A stretch of 64,000 bases of DNA from CBDBJQ01 sp965206405 (GCA_965206405.1 CBDBJQ010000006.1:2294001-2358000), one strand, 5' to 3'. Counted from the first letter of the stretch, positions 50,741 through 60,738 are shown. Notes: a model not told the origin generated them from the letters alone. A program made the numbers and translations.

Positions 50741-52687
50741 ATGAGCGAGAACCAAATCTTCCCCGTCGATCCCGCTTTCGCCGGACAGGCACTGGCCAAC
50801 GCCGAGATCTACGAGAACATGTACCGCCGCTCGATCGAGGATCCGGACGGCTTCTGGACCAAGCATGGCAAGCGGATCGACTGGATAAAGGATTACAGCG
50901 AAGTCCGCGATTTTTCCTGGAGCAAGGAAAACGTGTACACGCGCTGGTTTCATGACGGCACGCTGAACGCCTGTGCCAACTGTGTCGACCGACACCTCGA
51001 TGCGCGCGGCGACAAGCCCGCTATCATCTGGGAAGGCGACGAGCCGATCGACGACAAGACCATTACCTTCCGCGAGCTGCACACACTGGTCTGCAAGTTC
51101 GCCAATGCCCTGAAGGCGGCGGGGGCCAAGAAGGGCGACCGCATCACGATCTACATGCCTATGATTCCCGAAGCCGCGGTCGCCATGCTCGCCTGCGCCC
51201 GCATCGGCGCCATCCATTCGGTTGTGTTTGGCGGCTTTTCCCCGGATTCCCTCGCCGGACGCATCCAGGACGCCGAATGCTCGCTCATCATCACCGCCGA
51301 TGAAGGCGTCCGCGGCGGCCGCAGGATTCCGCTCAAGGCAAACACCGACGCGGCCCTCGAGCAATGTCCCTCGATCAAGACCTGCATCGTCGTCCGTCGC
51401 ACCGGTGGCGACATCGGCTGGGTCGAGGGAAGGGACATCTGGTACCACGACGCGATGGAAACCGCCTCGGACGACTGCCCGCCCGAGGAAATGGACGCCG
51501 AGGACCCGCTATTCATTCTCTATACCTCCGGTTCGACCGGAAAACCCAAGGGAGTCCTGCACACCACCGGCGGCTATCTGGTCTACGCCTCGATGACACA
51601 CCAATACGTGTTCGACTGCCACGGCGACGAGATCTACTGGTGCACCGCCGATGTCGGCTGGGTGACCGGGCACAGCTACATCCTCTACGGCCCGCTCGCC
51701 AACGGCGTAACCACGCTGATGTTCGAGGGGCTGCCGAACTACCCCGACACCTCCCGGTTCTGGCAGATCTGCGACAAGCACAATGTCGAGATCTTCTATA
51801 CCGCACCAACGGCGATCCGGGCCCTGATGCGCGAGGGCGACGGGCCAGTGAAAAAAACCGGCCGCAAGTCCCTGCGCCTGCTCGGCACGGTTGGCGAGCC
51901 GATCAACCCCGAGGCCTGGCTCTGGTATCACCGGGTGGTTGGCGACAGCCGCTGCCCGATCGTCGACACCTGGTGGCAGACAGAAACCGGCGGCATCATG
52001 ATCACGCCCCTGCCCGGCGCCACCGATCTGAAGCCAGGCTCGGCGACGCGGCCGTTTTTCGGCGTCCAGCCGGTGCTGGTCGACACCGAAGGCAAAACGC
52101 TCGAAGGCGAGGCCGAGGGCAATCTCTGCATCACCACAAGCTGGCCCGGACAGATGCGCACCGTCTATGGAGACCATGCGCGTTTCGTTGAGACCTATTT
52201 CAGCACCTACCCGGAGATGTACTTCACCGGCGACGGTGCCCGCCGGGATGCGGATGGGTGTTATTGGATCACCGGCCGCATCGACGACGTCCTCAACGTC
52301 TCCGGACATCGGATGGGAACTGCGGAGGTCGAATCGGCCCTTGTCGCCCATTCCGACGTGGCCGAAGCAGCCGTGGTCGGCTATCCCCACGACATCAAGG
52401 GCCAGGGTATCTACGCCTATGTGACGCTGAATGCAGACAAGGTCCCCTCGGAGGATCTGCGCAAGGAACTCGTCCAGTGGGTGCGCAAGGAGATCGGGCC
52501 GATCGCAAGTCCCGATTTGATCCAGTGGGCACCTGCCCTGCCGAAGACTCGTTCCGGCAAGATTATGCGCCGCATCCTGCGCAAGATCGCGGAGGACGAC
52601 TCGAGAAATCTCGGCGACATCACGACCCTCGCCGAGCCGGCAGTGGTCGAGAGCTTGGTCGAGAACCGTATGAACCGCCCAGGTTGA
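50741..52687 (+). CDS. acs: acetyl-CoA synthetase
   Basis: A 648-residue enzyme. YTSGSTGKPKGVLHTTGGYL is the AMP-binding P-loop, WWQTETGG the adenylate motif, YFTGDGARRDADGCYWITGR the hinge, and TRSGKIMRRILRKIAED holds the conserved C-terminal lysine that is acetylated in many species. It activates acetate with ATP and CoA in the cytoplasm. MSENQIFPVDPAFAG at ATG 50741 is the natural start, with CCAGGGAA some ten bases upstream. It stands alone after the repeat region. Confidence 0.95.
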   Translation: MSENQIFPVDPAFAGQALANAEIYENMYRRSIEDPDGFWTKHGKRIDWIKDYSEVRDFSWSKENVYTRWFHDGTLNACANCVDRHLDARGDKPAIIWEGDEPIDDKTITFRELHTLVCKFANALKAAGAKKGDRITIYMPMIPEAAVAMLACARIGAIHSVVFGGFSPDSLAGRIQDAECSLIITADEGVRGGRRIPLKANTDAALEQCPSIKTCIVVRRTGGDIGWVEGRDIWYHDAMETASDDCPPEEMDAEDPLFILYTSGSTGKPKGVLHTTGGYLVYASMTHQYVFDCHGDEIYWCTADVGWVTGHSYILYGPLANGVTTLMFEGLPNYPDTSRFWQICDKHNVEIFYTAPTAIRALMREGDGPVKKTGRKSLRLLGTVGEPINPEAWLWYHRVVGDSRCPIVDTWWQTETGGIMITPLPGATDLKPGSATRPFFGVQPVLVDTEGKTLEGEAEGNLCITTSWPGQMRTVYGDHARFVETYFSTYPEMYFTGDGARRDADGCYWITGRIDDVLNVSGHRMGTAEVESALVAHSDVAEAAVVGYPHDIKGQGIYAYVTLNADKVPSEDLRKELVQWVRKEIGPIASPDLIQWAPALPKTRSGKIMRRILRKIAEDDSRNLGDITTLAEPAVVESLVENRMNRPG

Positions 52688-52698
52688 AAACGCCCGGG

Positions 52699-52941
52699 TC
52701 AGAAATCGATGGCCCGGCCGCCCTTCTCCCAGTCGCCGTAACGGGTTGGCTCAGGACCTTTGGGCCCGCCGATCTCGGTCGGGCGCGCGGACGCATCATC
52801 CCGCGGTGATACAGATGCCGGGGGCTCGAAATCCGAAGAATCGCGATCGGCAGAATCGCGATCGGCAGATGCTTGATCGGAAGGCACTTCAACGGAGGCG
52901 GTAATGCGTGCACGCCATCGCGCAACGAGTCGTTTCCACAT
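52699..52941 (-). CDS. DUF1674 / SdhAF4-like protein
   Basis: About 80 residues. The C terminus GPKGPEPTRYGDWEKGGRAI followed by DF is the signature of DUF1674, the bacterial relatives of succinate dehydrogenase assembly factor 4, which protects and flavinates the SdhA subunit. The N-terminal part is low in conservation and contains two copies of S-A-D-R-D encoded by a 15-bp repeat (52842-52871). The start is either ATG 52941 (MWKRLVARWR) or ATG 52974. It diverges from rsmB, as in many alphaproteobacteria. Confidence 0.8.
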   Translation of the reverse strand: MWKRLVARWRARITASVEVPSDQASADRDSADRDSSDFEPPASVSPRDDASARPTEIGGPKGPEPTRYGDWEKGGRAIDF

Positions 52942-53033
52942 ACCGCCACTATCGGCCAGACTCCGTAACCCCACAAGACAGGGTGCCCCAACAACCTTGC
53001 CGGGAAACCCCGACCGGCATAAGAACCGGAGCC

Positions 53034-54365
53034 ATGCCCGCCTCTAAAGCTCCCACCTCGGCTCCAGCCTCGAAAGCGCTTGCCGCGCGCCGTAGCGCCC
53101 TTGCCATCCTGCAGGCGGTGCTAATCGACGGACACAGGCTGGATGGTGCGCTGGGTGCAAACAGCGCCTTTGGTCGTCTCGAACCCCGGGATCGCGCCTT
53201 CGTCCGCCTCTTGCTTGCAACCACTCTGCGCCGGTTGCCCGAGCTTGATGCCCTGATCGGCACGCGCTTGAAAAAACCGATCGCGGCCTCGGCGTCCATG
53301 GTTCACGACATCCTCCGTCTCGGCACGGCACAGATGGTGTTTCTCGATACGCCGCCACACGCGGCCGTCGACACGGCGGTCGCGCTGGCCCGCAGACTCG
53401 GCTTCGATGGCTTTGCCGGGCTGATCAACGCGGTGCTGCGCAAACTGGCCGAATCCCGGCCGCTGGAAGGCGCGGCGGCGGCGCGAATGAATACTCCGGA
53501 TTGGTTGCTGGAAAGCTGGCAACGCGACCACGGTGAGGACACCGCCCTCGCCATCGCCGCCGCCCATCTCGTCGAACCGCCTCTCGATCTCACCGTCAGA
53601 CACGCGCTGGACAGGAACGCGCCGGGCAAATCTGCCCTGCCTGATACCGAGAGATTACCGACCGGCAGTCTGCGCCTGTGGCGGGCGGGTGCAGTGGAGA
53701 AACTCCCGGGTTTCACCGAGGGCGCCTGGTGGGTGCAAGATGCCGCCGCCGCCCTGCCGGCCCGCCTGCTTGGAAACCCGCGCGGCAAAACGGTGCTCGA
53801 TCTCTGCGCTGCGCCTGGCGGTAAGACCGCCCAGCTTGCCGCCGCCGGCGCCCGGGTAACGGCGCTCGACCGGTCTCCGGCCCGGCTACAGCTCCTGCGC
53901 AACAATCTTGGGCGTCTCGGTCTCACTGCCGAGTGCGTTGAGGCCGATCTTCGCGAATGGACCCCTGATCGGCGTTTCGATGCCGTTCTGCTTGATGCAC
54001 CCTGCAGCGCCACCGGTACCATCCGCCGGCATCCCGATATCCCCCATCTGCGCACCGCCAAGGAGATCGACGCCTTGTCCCGGACCCAGGCCGAGATGCT
54101 GCGAGCCGCCGCCGGACTGGTCGAGCCGGAAGGCTGCCTGGTATACGCCGTCTGTTCGCTGCAAAACGCGGAAGGGCCGGAAGTGGTCGAGGCCCTGCTT
54201 GCCGAGACGTCGGGACTGCAGCGTCGGCCCATCGAGGCAGCCGAACTCTCCGGGCAGAATGTTTTCATCACTCCGGCGGGCGATCTACGCACCCTGCCTT
54301 GCCACTGGCCCGAGTATGGCGGCCTGGACGGATTTTATGCCGCAAAGCTGGTCACAGATGCGTGA
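53034..54365 (+). CDS. rsmB: 16S rRNA cytosine-C5 methyltransferase RsmB-type
   Basis: A 443-residue protein. The N-terminal NusB-like RNA-binding domain covers about residues 15-150 (RRSALAILQAVLIDG, MVHDILRLGTAQMVFLDTPP). SAM-binding VLDLCAAPGGKTAQLAAAGA, acidic loop ALDRSPARLQLL, and the two motifs with cysteines, LDAPCSATGTIRRHPDI and VYAVCSLQNAEG, follow. The catalytic motif has VCS in place of the more common TCS, which keeps the cysteine. It methylates a cytosine of 16S rRNA (C967 in E. coli). The start is taken at ATG 53034, with CCGGAGCC just before. Confidence 0.9.
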   Translation: MPASKAPTSAPASKALAARRSALAILQAVLIDGHRLDGALGANSAFGRLEPRDRAFVRLLLATTLRRLPELDALIGTRLKKPIAASASMVHDILRLGTAQMVFLDTPPHAAVDTAVALARRLGFDGFAGLINAVLRKLAESRPLEGAAAARMNTPDWLLESWQRDHGEDTALAIAAAHLVEPPLDLTVRHALDRNAPGKSALPDTERLPTGSLRLWRAGAVEKLPGFTEGAWWVQDAAAALPARLLGNPRGKTVLDLCAAPGGKTAQLAAAGARVTALDRSPARLQLLRNNLGRLGLTAECVEADLREWTPDRRFDAVLLDAPCSATGTIRRHPDIPHLRTAKEIDALSRTQAEMLRAAAGLVEPEGCLVYAVCSLQNAEGPEVVEALLAETSGLQRRPIEAAELSGQNVFITPAGDLRTLPCHWPEYGGLDGFYAAKLVTDA

Positions 54366-54454
54366 ATCAAGATCTGCAGGCGCCTTTTGCATTGCGCGGT
54401 CGAGGGGTGGGCGGTAATTATCATCGGCAGAATTTTCTGCCAGCCAGACCGGTG

Positions 54455-54534
54455 GATCCAGGCCCATCAATCCAGGCCCATCAATCCAGGCCCATCAATC
54501 CAGGCCCATCAATCCAGGCCCATCAATCCAGGCC
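54455..54534. repeat. 14-bp tandem repeat upstream of rpe
   Basis: Five full copies of CATCAATCCAGGCC plus a partial one at the left end, stopping 34 bases before the rpe ATG. The unit is not a multiple of three. The rest of the 203-base gap after rsmB shows no gene. Confidence 0.95.
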
Positions 54535-54568
54535 CGAACCAATCCTGACGCGGACACGGAAAAATCTC

Positions 54569-55228
54569 ATGTCCCTGCGGATCGCACCCTCCATCCTTGC
54601 CGCTGATTCGGCTCGCCTCGGTGAGGAAGTCCGGGCGATCGACGAAGCCGGCGCGGACTACATACACATCGACGTGATGGACGGGCACTTCGTGCCGAAT
54701 ATCACCGTCGGGCCCGGCGTCGTGAAGGCCCTGCGGCCCCACACCGACAGGGTTTTCGACGTCCATCTGATGGTCGCACCGGTCGACCCCCATATCGAGG
54801 CCTTCGCCAAGGCCGGCGCCGATATCATCACCATCCACGCCGAGGCCGGGCCGCATCTCCACCGGACGATCCAGAAAATCAAGGATTGCGGCAAGAAATC
54901 GGGGCTGTCCCTCAACCCGGGAACACCTGCCAACGCCATCGGCTCACTGTTGGCCGATCTCGATCTCGTGCTGGTGATGACGGTCAATCCTGGTTTCGGC
55001 GGCCAAACCTTCATCGAATCCCAACTCGAGAAGATCCGCGAGATCCGGGGTTTTATCGACGCCTCCGGGCGTGCAATCGATCTCGAGGTCGATGGCGGTA
55101 TCAATACCGACACCGCACCAAAAGCGATTGCCGCGGGCGCCGATGTCCTTGTCGCCGGAACCGCGGCCTTTAGTGGCGGCGTCAGCGCCTACAGCGACAA
55201 TCTCCGCCGCCTGCGCGGCGAGTCATGA
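54569..55228 (+). CDS. rpe: ribulose-phosphate 3-epimerase
   Basis: A 219-residue TIM-barrel protein. RIAPSILAADSARLGEE opens it, and metal ligands are in YIHIDVMDGHFVPNIT; DVHLMVAPVDPHIEAF, MTVNPGFGGQTFIESQLEKI and EVDGGINTDTA, followed by LVAGTAAFSGG for phosphate binding, complete it. It interconverts ribulose 5-phosphate and xylulose 5-phosphate in the cytoplasm. ATG 54569 is chosen; the upstream extension of the frame is the 14-bp repeat. It lies between rsmB and purH in the usual order; the heparinase-type gene often found between rpe and purH is missing. Confidence 0.95.
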   Translation: MSLRIAPSILAADSARLGEEVRAIDEAGADYIHIDVMDGHFVPNITVGPGVVKALRPHTDRVFDVHLMVAPVDPHIEAFAKAGADIITIHAEAGPHLHRTIQKIKDCGKKSGLSLNPGTPANAIGSLLADLDLVLVMTVNPGFGGQTFIESQLEKIREIRGFIDASGRAIDLEVDGGINTDTAPKAIAAGADVLVAGTAAFSGGVSAYSDNLRRLRGES

Positions 55229-55270
55229 TAGCCGCCGTGCTGTGACAACCACCATACCGGAACACACGCC

Positions 55271-56857
55271 GTGACCTCCGGAACCGACCGGCCGGTCCGG
55301 CGCGCCCTGCTCTCGGTCACCGACAAAACCGGCCTCGCTGAGTTCGCTCGCAGGCTGGTCGAACACGACGTCGAGATCCTGTCCACCGGAGGCACCGCTG
55401 CCGCGCTGCGCGAGGCAGACATCCCGGTCATCGAGGTCTCGGATCACACCGGCGTCCCGGAAATCCTCGGCGGACGGGTTAAAACCCTGCACCCCCGGAT
55501 TCATGGCGGCATCCTCGCGCGCCGTGACCACGCCGGCGACGAAAAGGAGATGGCGCGGGAGAACATCGCGCCGATCGACCTCGTGGTGGTCAACCTCTAT
55601 GCCTTCGAGGACACTGTCGCCGCCGGTGCAAGCTTCGAGGATTGCATTGAAAGCATCGATATCGGCGGCCCGGCGCTGATCCGGGCTTCGGCCAAGAACC
55701 ACGACGCCGTAACCATCGTCACCGACCCCGCAGACTACAAAGCGGTAGCGGATGAAATCGCAGCAAAGGGTAGTGCTACCTCGGCGGCATTGCGGCGACG
55801 ACTCGCCGGCGCCGCCTATGCCTGCTGCGCCGCCTATGACGCCGCTATCGCCGGCTGGTTCGCAGGACAGCAGGCTACCGAGAAAGATACTGGGCAGAAT
55901 GCGGCGTTCCCGCCGGTTGCTGTGTTCTCAGGCCGTCTCGAACAGACGCTCCGCTACGGGGAGAATCCCCACCAGGCCGCCGCTTTTTATCGTTCGGCCG
56001 ACGTTCGGCCCGGCGCCGCCACAGCGCACCTGATCCAGGGCAAGGCGCTCAGCTACAACAATATCAACGACGCCGACGCCGCCTTCGAGCTAGTCTCGGA
56101 ATTCACCGAACCGGCCTGCGTCATCGTCAAGCACGCCAATCCCTGCGGCGTCGCTACCGGGGCAGAGATGACCGGAGCCTGGGAGCGGGCGCTGGCCTGC
56201 GATCCGGTCAGTGCCTTCGGTGGCGTGGTTGCCTTCAATCGACCTCTGGACGCCGCAACCGTCGCCACGATGGGCGATCTGTTTCTCGAGGTCGTCGTGG
56301 CGCCCGGAATCGACGACGAAACACGAAAAATCCTCAGCACACGCAAGAATCTGCGTCTGCTCGAGACCGGGGTTGTCGCCGATCCTGCTGCAACAGGTTT
56401 AATCTTGCGCCAGGTCGCCGGCGGCTTTCTGGTCCAGGACCGGGATGCGGGACGGGTTGCACGCGAGGATTTGAAGACAGTAACCAAGCGCGCGCCGACG
56501 AAGCAGGAAACCGAAGATCTCCTGTTCGCCTTCACTGTGGCCAAGCACGTCAAGTCGAATGCGATCGTCTACGCCCGCGATGGCGCCACCGTCGGTATCG
56601 GTGCCGGGCAGATGAGCCGTGTCGATGCTTCCCATATCGCTGCGCGCAAGGGCGCCGAGCATGCCGGCATCGTCCCTTGTGTGGTCGCCTCGGATGCTTT
56701 TTTTCCTTTCCCCGACGGCCTGCTTGCCGCAGTCGAGGCCGGTGCGACGGCGGTGATTCAGCCCGGCGGCTCGATCCGGGACGATGATGTTGTGGCTGCC
56801 GCCGATGAGGCCGGCATCGCCATGCTGTTCACCGCTATGCGCCACTTCCGCCACTGA
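55271..56857 (+). CDS. purH: bifunctional AICAR transformylase / IMP cyclohydrolase
   Basis: A 528-residue enzyme. The N-terminal IMP cyclohydrolase (MGS-like) domain shows RALLSVTDKTGLAEFARRLV and EILGGRVKTLHPRIHGG; the AICAR transformylase part shows LRYGENPHQAAAFY, VIVKHANPCGVATG and the C-terminal FPFPDGLLAAVEAGATAVIQ. It performs the last two steps of IMP synthesis. The start is GTG 55271. It is convergent with the MFS gene. Confidence 0.95.
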   Translation: MTSGTDRPVRRALLSVTDKTGLAEFARRLVEHDVEILSTGGTAAALREADIPVIEVSDHTGVPEILGGRVKTLHPRIHGGILARRDHAGDEKEMARENIAPIDLVVVNLYAFEDTVAAGASFEDCIESIDIGGPALIRASAKNHDAVTIVTDPADYKAVADEIAAKGSATSAALRRRLAGAAYACCAAYDAAIAGWFAGQQATEKDTGQNAAFPPVAVFSGRLEQTLRYGENPHQAAAFYRSADVRPGAATAHLIQGKALSYNNINDADAAFELVSEFTEPACVIVKHANPCGVATGAEMTGAWERALACDPVSAFGGVVAFNRPLDAATVATMGDLFLEVVVAPGIDDETRKILSTRKNLRLLETGVVADPAATGLILRQVAGGFLVQDRDAGRVAREDLKTVTKRAPTKQETEDLLFAFTVAKHVKSNAIVYARDGATVGIGAGQMSRVDASHIAARKGAEHAGIVPCVVASDAFFPFPDGLLAAVEAGATAVIQPGGSIRDDDVVAAADEAGIAMLFTAMRHFRH

Positions 56858-56900
56858 GGCCGGCCAGTTCGCCTAATTACAGAATGGCGCGATAAAGCCG

Positions 56901-58301
56901 TCAGGCAGAAGTGGTCTTCTCGCGCACCAGAAACAGGAGTACGAGGCCGGCGACGAGAAAAGCCAGAATCGTGGCCATGCCCGCGCGTTGATTTCCCGCC
57001 GCCGCGGTCGCCAACCCGAGCACGATTGGTCCGGCAAAGGCGGTGGCCTTTCCAGAGAGCGCAAACAGGCCAAACATCTCGGTTTGCAGATGCGCCGGAG
57101 CCAGGCGCGCCATCAGTGTCCTGCTGGCCGCTTGGACCGGCCCTGCGAACACGCCGATGGCCAGACCGCAGATCCAGAACACCGTGATGCTGTCGGTTGC
57201 AACGGCGGCAGCACAGCTGGCGATCAGACCGACAAGCGCGGTTGCAATGACCGGCCGGGAGCCCCAGAAATCGTCGAGCCAGGCAAACAGCATAGCGCCC
57301 AATCCCGCCATCGCGTTAATGGCGATGGCGAAGATAATTACCGCCTCGAAATCCATACCGAAGGTGCCGGCTGCGTAGATCCCGCCAAAGGCGAACAGGG
57401 TGACGAGACCGTCGGCATAAAGCATGTGGGCAAGAAGAAACAGAGCGATATTGCGGTGTTCCCGGACGCTGGCGAGGGTCTGCAGAAGGTCCCGGAAGCC
57501 GGCTCGCGCATGATTAAAAAGCCGGCCGGCGGAAGCCACCCGATCAGGGGTGAACAGAAACAGCGGCACGGAAAATATCGCGAACCAAACCGCGACCAGG
57601 AGTGCTGTGGCGCGGATATGCGCCGCATCTTCCTTGCCGATGCCGAATAGCGACTCCTCGGGCTGGACGAACCCAAACAGCGCCACCACGAGGCATGAGA
57701 GTCCGCCGACATAGCCCAGGCCCCAGGCCCATCCCGAAATGCGGCCGAGACGCGCCGCCCCCGAAAGATCCGGCAGCATCGCGTTATTGAAGACAACGCC
57801 GAACTCGAAAGCCGTGTTCGATACGCCAATCAGGATCAAGGCATAGGCGATCCAGGAAACCTCAGGCCGGGCATACCAGAGAAGACCGGTGCTGAGGACA
57901 CACAGGGCGGTGAAGAAGAGGAGCCACGGTTTCCGGCGGCCGGCCCGATCGGCCACGGCACCAAGAAACGGGGACAGAAATGCGATGACGAGACCCGAAG
58001 CGCCGAGGGTCCAGCCCATCAGGGCGGTCCCCTGCTCCGGCGTTACGGCGATCGCCTCGGTGAAGTAGGTCGCGAAAACGAAGGTGGTAATGACCGTGGG
58101 ATAGGCGGAGTTCGCCCAGTCGAAAAGACACCAGGAGAAGATCGCCCGGCCCGAGGCGGGCGCACCGGGGGCGGGCGCACCGGGGGCGGGCGCACCAGGG
58201 GCGGGCGCCTCGGGGGCGGGCGCCTCGGGGGCGGGCGCACCGGGGGCGGGCGCGTCGGGGGTGGACGTGTCGGGGGTGGACGTGTCGGCACCCTGGGTCA
58301 T
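56901..58301 (-). CDS. UMF1-family MFS transporter with repeat-extended N terminus
   Basis: A 466-residue protein. Residues about 4-48 are A-P-A-P-G/E-type repeats written by nine 15-bp DNA repeats; the membrane part starts after them with IFSWCLFDWANSAYPTVITT, the hallmark opening of UMF1 (Atg22-like) carriers. About twelve spans follow, with the motif FLGAVADRAGRRKPWL after span 2. The cargo is unknown; the fungal relative exports amino acids from the vacuole. The repeat tail should lie in the cytoplasm. It is convergent with purH. Confidence 0.87.
   Translation of the reverse strand: MTQGADTSTPDTSTPDAPAPGAPAPEAPAPEAPAPGAPAPGAPAPGAPASGRAIFSWCLFDWANSAYPTVITTFVFATYFTEAIAVTPEQGTALMGWTLGASGLVIAFLSPFLGAVADRAGRRKPWLLFFTALCVLSTGLLWYARPEVSWIAYALILIGVSNTAFEFGVVFNNAMLPDLSGAARLGRISGWAWGLGYVGGLSCLVVALFGFVQPEESLFGIGKEDAAHIRATALLVAVWFAIFSVPLFLFTPDRVASAGRLFNHARAGFRDLLQTLASVREHRNIALFLLAHMLYADGLVTLFAFGGIYAAGTFGMDFEAVIIFAIAINAMAGLGAMLFAWLDDFWGSRPVIATALVGLIASCAAAVATDSITVFWICGLAIGVFAGPVQAASRTLMARLAPAHLQTEMFGLFALSGKATAFAGPIVLGLATAAAGNQRAGMATILAFLVAGLVLLFLVREKTTSA
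58156..58290. repeat. 15-bp in-frame tandem repeat, 9 units
   Basis: Nine units of GCGGGCGCACCGGGG (variants GCGGGCGCCTCGGGG and GTGGACGTGTCGGGG) inside the UMF1-type gene, coding for its proline/alanine-rich N terminus. Confidence 0.95.
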
Positions 58302-58347
58302 GCCACACGCTACCCCTCGCGCCCACCCCGTTCAGGCTACAGTGCCC

Positions 58348-59247
58348 TCAGGTTACGGTGCCGTCCCAGCCGGCACCCTCGAGCACATCCTTGGTGATGA
58401 TGAGCCGTGACGCCATGATCGGCCGCGGCGAAGTGCCGACGCGCAGATCGCCGACGATGCCAAGCAGCATGTAGGCTTCTTGGCGCGTCAGGTCGGTGCG
58501 CTCGGCAAGGAAACTGACGGCGGCGTTGGACGCCTCCTCGATCGATTCCTCGATGGTCGGGCCCATGCCGAGAATCTGCAGCGTATCCCTGTGATCAAGA
58601 ATCGGCGCATCGACGCGGCTTTCCTTGACGAGATCGATCCGGGCACGCACCCGGCTGGTGCACTCGACGCCGGTGCCGCTGATGATGCCATCGCTGATGA
58701 CCGCATGGGGATCGGCCATGAAGACCAGCGCCTCCGGCACCATGACCGGAAGATGCACAGCGGTGCCGGCGCATACGTCACGCTGGTCGAAATCGCCGCC
58801 ATAGGGGCCGGCATAGGATGGCTTGTAGCCCTCGGGTGGCATGGTCGATACGGTACCGAGATTGGGATAGAGGGGGATCGGTACACGGCCGGCAAACCAC
58901 GCCTTGCCGTCGCGCACGGGGCAGGCAACGATCGCCGGATCGTTGAACTCTTCCTTGAGTACCCCGAAGTTTTTCAGCACCGCGTTGCTGCCGTCGCCCT
59001 CGGGCTGGATAGAGACCAGATTGACGATCACCGAATCGCCGGGCTCGGCCCCAGATACAGCGATCGGCCCGGCGATCGGGGCCAGCGGGTGCCCTTCCGA
59101 TTCCGGCGTAAACGGCGTTGGGATGGCGGTTATATCGTCAATATCGACGAAGGCACCCTCGACGATGACCTCGATCTCCTCGCCGGGCTGGATCGTCTGC
59201 GCCGGAGGTGTCTGCGGATTGACTGAAAAGAGATAGGTTTTGTCCAT
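58348..59247 (-). CDS. acetamidase/formamidase-family protein
   Basis: A 299-residue protein of the FmdA_AmdA fold. VSGAEPGDSVIVNLVSIQPE is the conserved metal/structure segment. GTVSTMPPEGYKPSYAGPYG and DQRDVCAGTAVHLPVMVPEA follow, then FMADPHAVISDGIISGTGVE with the family DPH-A-x-x-GDGE-like block (here the Gly-Asp-Gly-Glu is ISDGIISGTGVE). It hydrolyses short amides to ammonia and the acid in the cytoplasm. It is divergent from the flavoprotein gene, with about 180 bases between. Confidence 0.85.
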   Translation of the reverse strand: MDKTYLFSVNPQTPPAQTIQPGEEIEVIVEGAFVDIDDITAIPTPFTPESEGHPLAPIAGPIAVSGAEPGDSVIVNLVSIQPEGDGSNAVLKNFGVLKEEFNDPAIVACPVRDGKAWFAGRVPIPLYPNLGTVSTMPPEGYKPSYAGPYGGDFDQRDVCAGTAVHLPVMVPEALVFMADPHAVISDGIISGTGVECTSRVRARIDLVKESRVDAPILDHRDTLQILGMGPTIEESIEEASNAAVSFLAERTDLTRQEAYMLLGIVGDLRVGTSPRPIMASRLIITKDVLEGAGWDGTVT

Positions 59248-59425
59248 GAATCCTGCTCCTGGGCTTGTGTCCGAACGCCCCCGAGATGGAGAAAGCGGAA
59301 GAGGCGCACCGAATGCCGGTCGCTTCCGGCATGACCACGAATCTATCCCTGAAACGGCATCAGGCCAGAACGGAAACCGCCATCATGTTGAAGAACAGGG
59401 GTGAATGCGCTTGCATAGGGACATT

Positions 59426-60691
59426 ATGCCCAAGGAAAATGCCGCGCTCATTACCGTAGCCCCCGCTTCCGCGCGCACCGCTGCCGGGATTACCGCCGGA
59501 ACCGCTGCTGCGGCTATTCCTGAATCGGCGACTCCCGAAGAGTATCTGGAACGCGCCAGCAATCTCGGACCGCTCATCAAAGAGCATGCCGACGAGGCGG
59601 AACAGAACCGGCGTCTGTCTCCGACCCTGGTCGAGGGGTTGTACGAGGCCGGACTGTTCCGGCTGCTCTTGCCGCAGGAATTTGGCGGTGCCCAGCTTTC
59701 GCCGCCGACCTTCGCCGCTGTGATCCAGGCGATCGCCGAACACGACGCCAGCACCGCCTGGTGCCTCTGTCAGGCAAACGGCTGCGCCATGGCCGCCGCT
59801 TATCTGGATCCGGAGGTATCGCAAACCATCTGGGGCGGCGATCCCAACGGCGTACTTGCCTGGGGGCCGGGCAAGGGAACGGCAATCCGTGACGGAGAGA
59901 ACTACCGCGTTACCGGTAACTGGCGCTTCGCCAGCGGCATCCGCCATGCCAGCTGGGTCGGTTGTGAATCGATTGTTATGGATGCAAACGGCGAGGCCGA
60001 GAAGCGTCCGGATGGCCGACTTCACCTCCGCACCATGCTGGTTCCGGTGGAACAGGTGCACATCGGCGATATCTGGAATGTGCTCGGCCTGCTTGGAACG
60101 GGAAGCGAGGCCTTTTCGGTTGAGAATCTCGTCGTGCCCGGCGCTTATGCGCTGTCACGCGACGATCCGGAACACCGGTGCAGCGGCTATCCTCTGTATC
60201 TCTTCCCGATGACCAACCTCTACGCCTCAGGATTTTCCAGCGTCGCGCTGGGGATTGCCCGCAGCGCGCTGGATGCCTTCAAGGAAATTGCTCGCGAAAA
60301 ACGTCCCTATCGGTCAAATGTGGATCTCCGCGACAATCACGTGGTGCAATCCAACCTCGCACTCTCGGAGGCCCGGATCGGATCGGCGCGCAGCTTCCTG
60401 CATGACGAACTCAACGATATCTGGTCGACGGTCTCGGCCGAGAATGCGCTCAGCCCGGCCCAGCGCCTGCGCATCCGGCTGGCGACGACCTTCGCGATTC
60501 ACCAGGCCAAAGAGGTGATCGACATCGTGCACGAGGCGGCAGGTGCGACATCGGTGTTCCGCGACAATGGCTTCGAGCGTCGGTTCCGCGACATGCACAC
60601 CCTGACCCAGCAGATGCAGGGCCGCCGGGCCCATTTCGAGAGCGTCGGCGCCTTCCTCCTCGGCCACGAACCGGATCTGTCGGCATCATAA
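59426..60691 (+). CDS. acyl-CoA dehydrogenase-like flavoprotein (two-component monooxygenase type)
   Basis: About 421 residues. LVEGLYEAGLFRLLLPQEFG opens the ACAD fold, and NYRVTGNWRFASGIRHASW is the FMN/FAD loop with the TG-x-W-x-F-x-SG pattern typical of HpaB/DszC/NtaA-like two-component monooxygenases. GSEAFSVENLVVPGAYAL and the C-terminal helices (EVIDIVHEAAGATSVF, RRFRDMHTLTQQMQG) follow. The lack of an acyl-CoA catalytic glutamate at the usual place points to the monooxygenase side; this is inference. A flavin reductase partner is not seen nearby. ATG 59405 is a possible alternative start. Confidence 0.8.
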   Translation: MPKENAALITVAPASARTAAGITAGTAAAAIPESATPEEYLERASNLGPLIKEHADEAEQNRRLSPTLVEGLYEAGLFRLLLPQEFGGAQLSPPTFAAVIQAIAEHDASTAWCLCQANGCAMAAAYLDPEVSQTIWGGDPNGVLAWGPGKGTAIRDGENYRVTGNWRFASGIRHASWVGCESIVMDANGEAEKRPDGRLHLRTMLVPVEQVHIGDIWNVLGLLGTGSEAFSVENLVVPGAYALSRDDPEHRCSGYPLYLFPMTNLYASGFSSVALGIARSALDAFKEIAREKRPYRSNVDLRDNHVVQSNLALSEARIGSARSFLHDELNDIWSTVSAENALSPAQRLRIRLATTFAIHQAKEVIDIVHEAAGATSVFRDNGFERRFRDMHTLTQQMQGRRAHFESVGAFLLGHEPDLSAS

Positions 60692-60738
60692 CGCTCCACC
60701 CTTAACCGGCGGCCCGGCCCCTCAGCCGAAAAATCAAG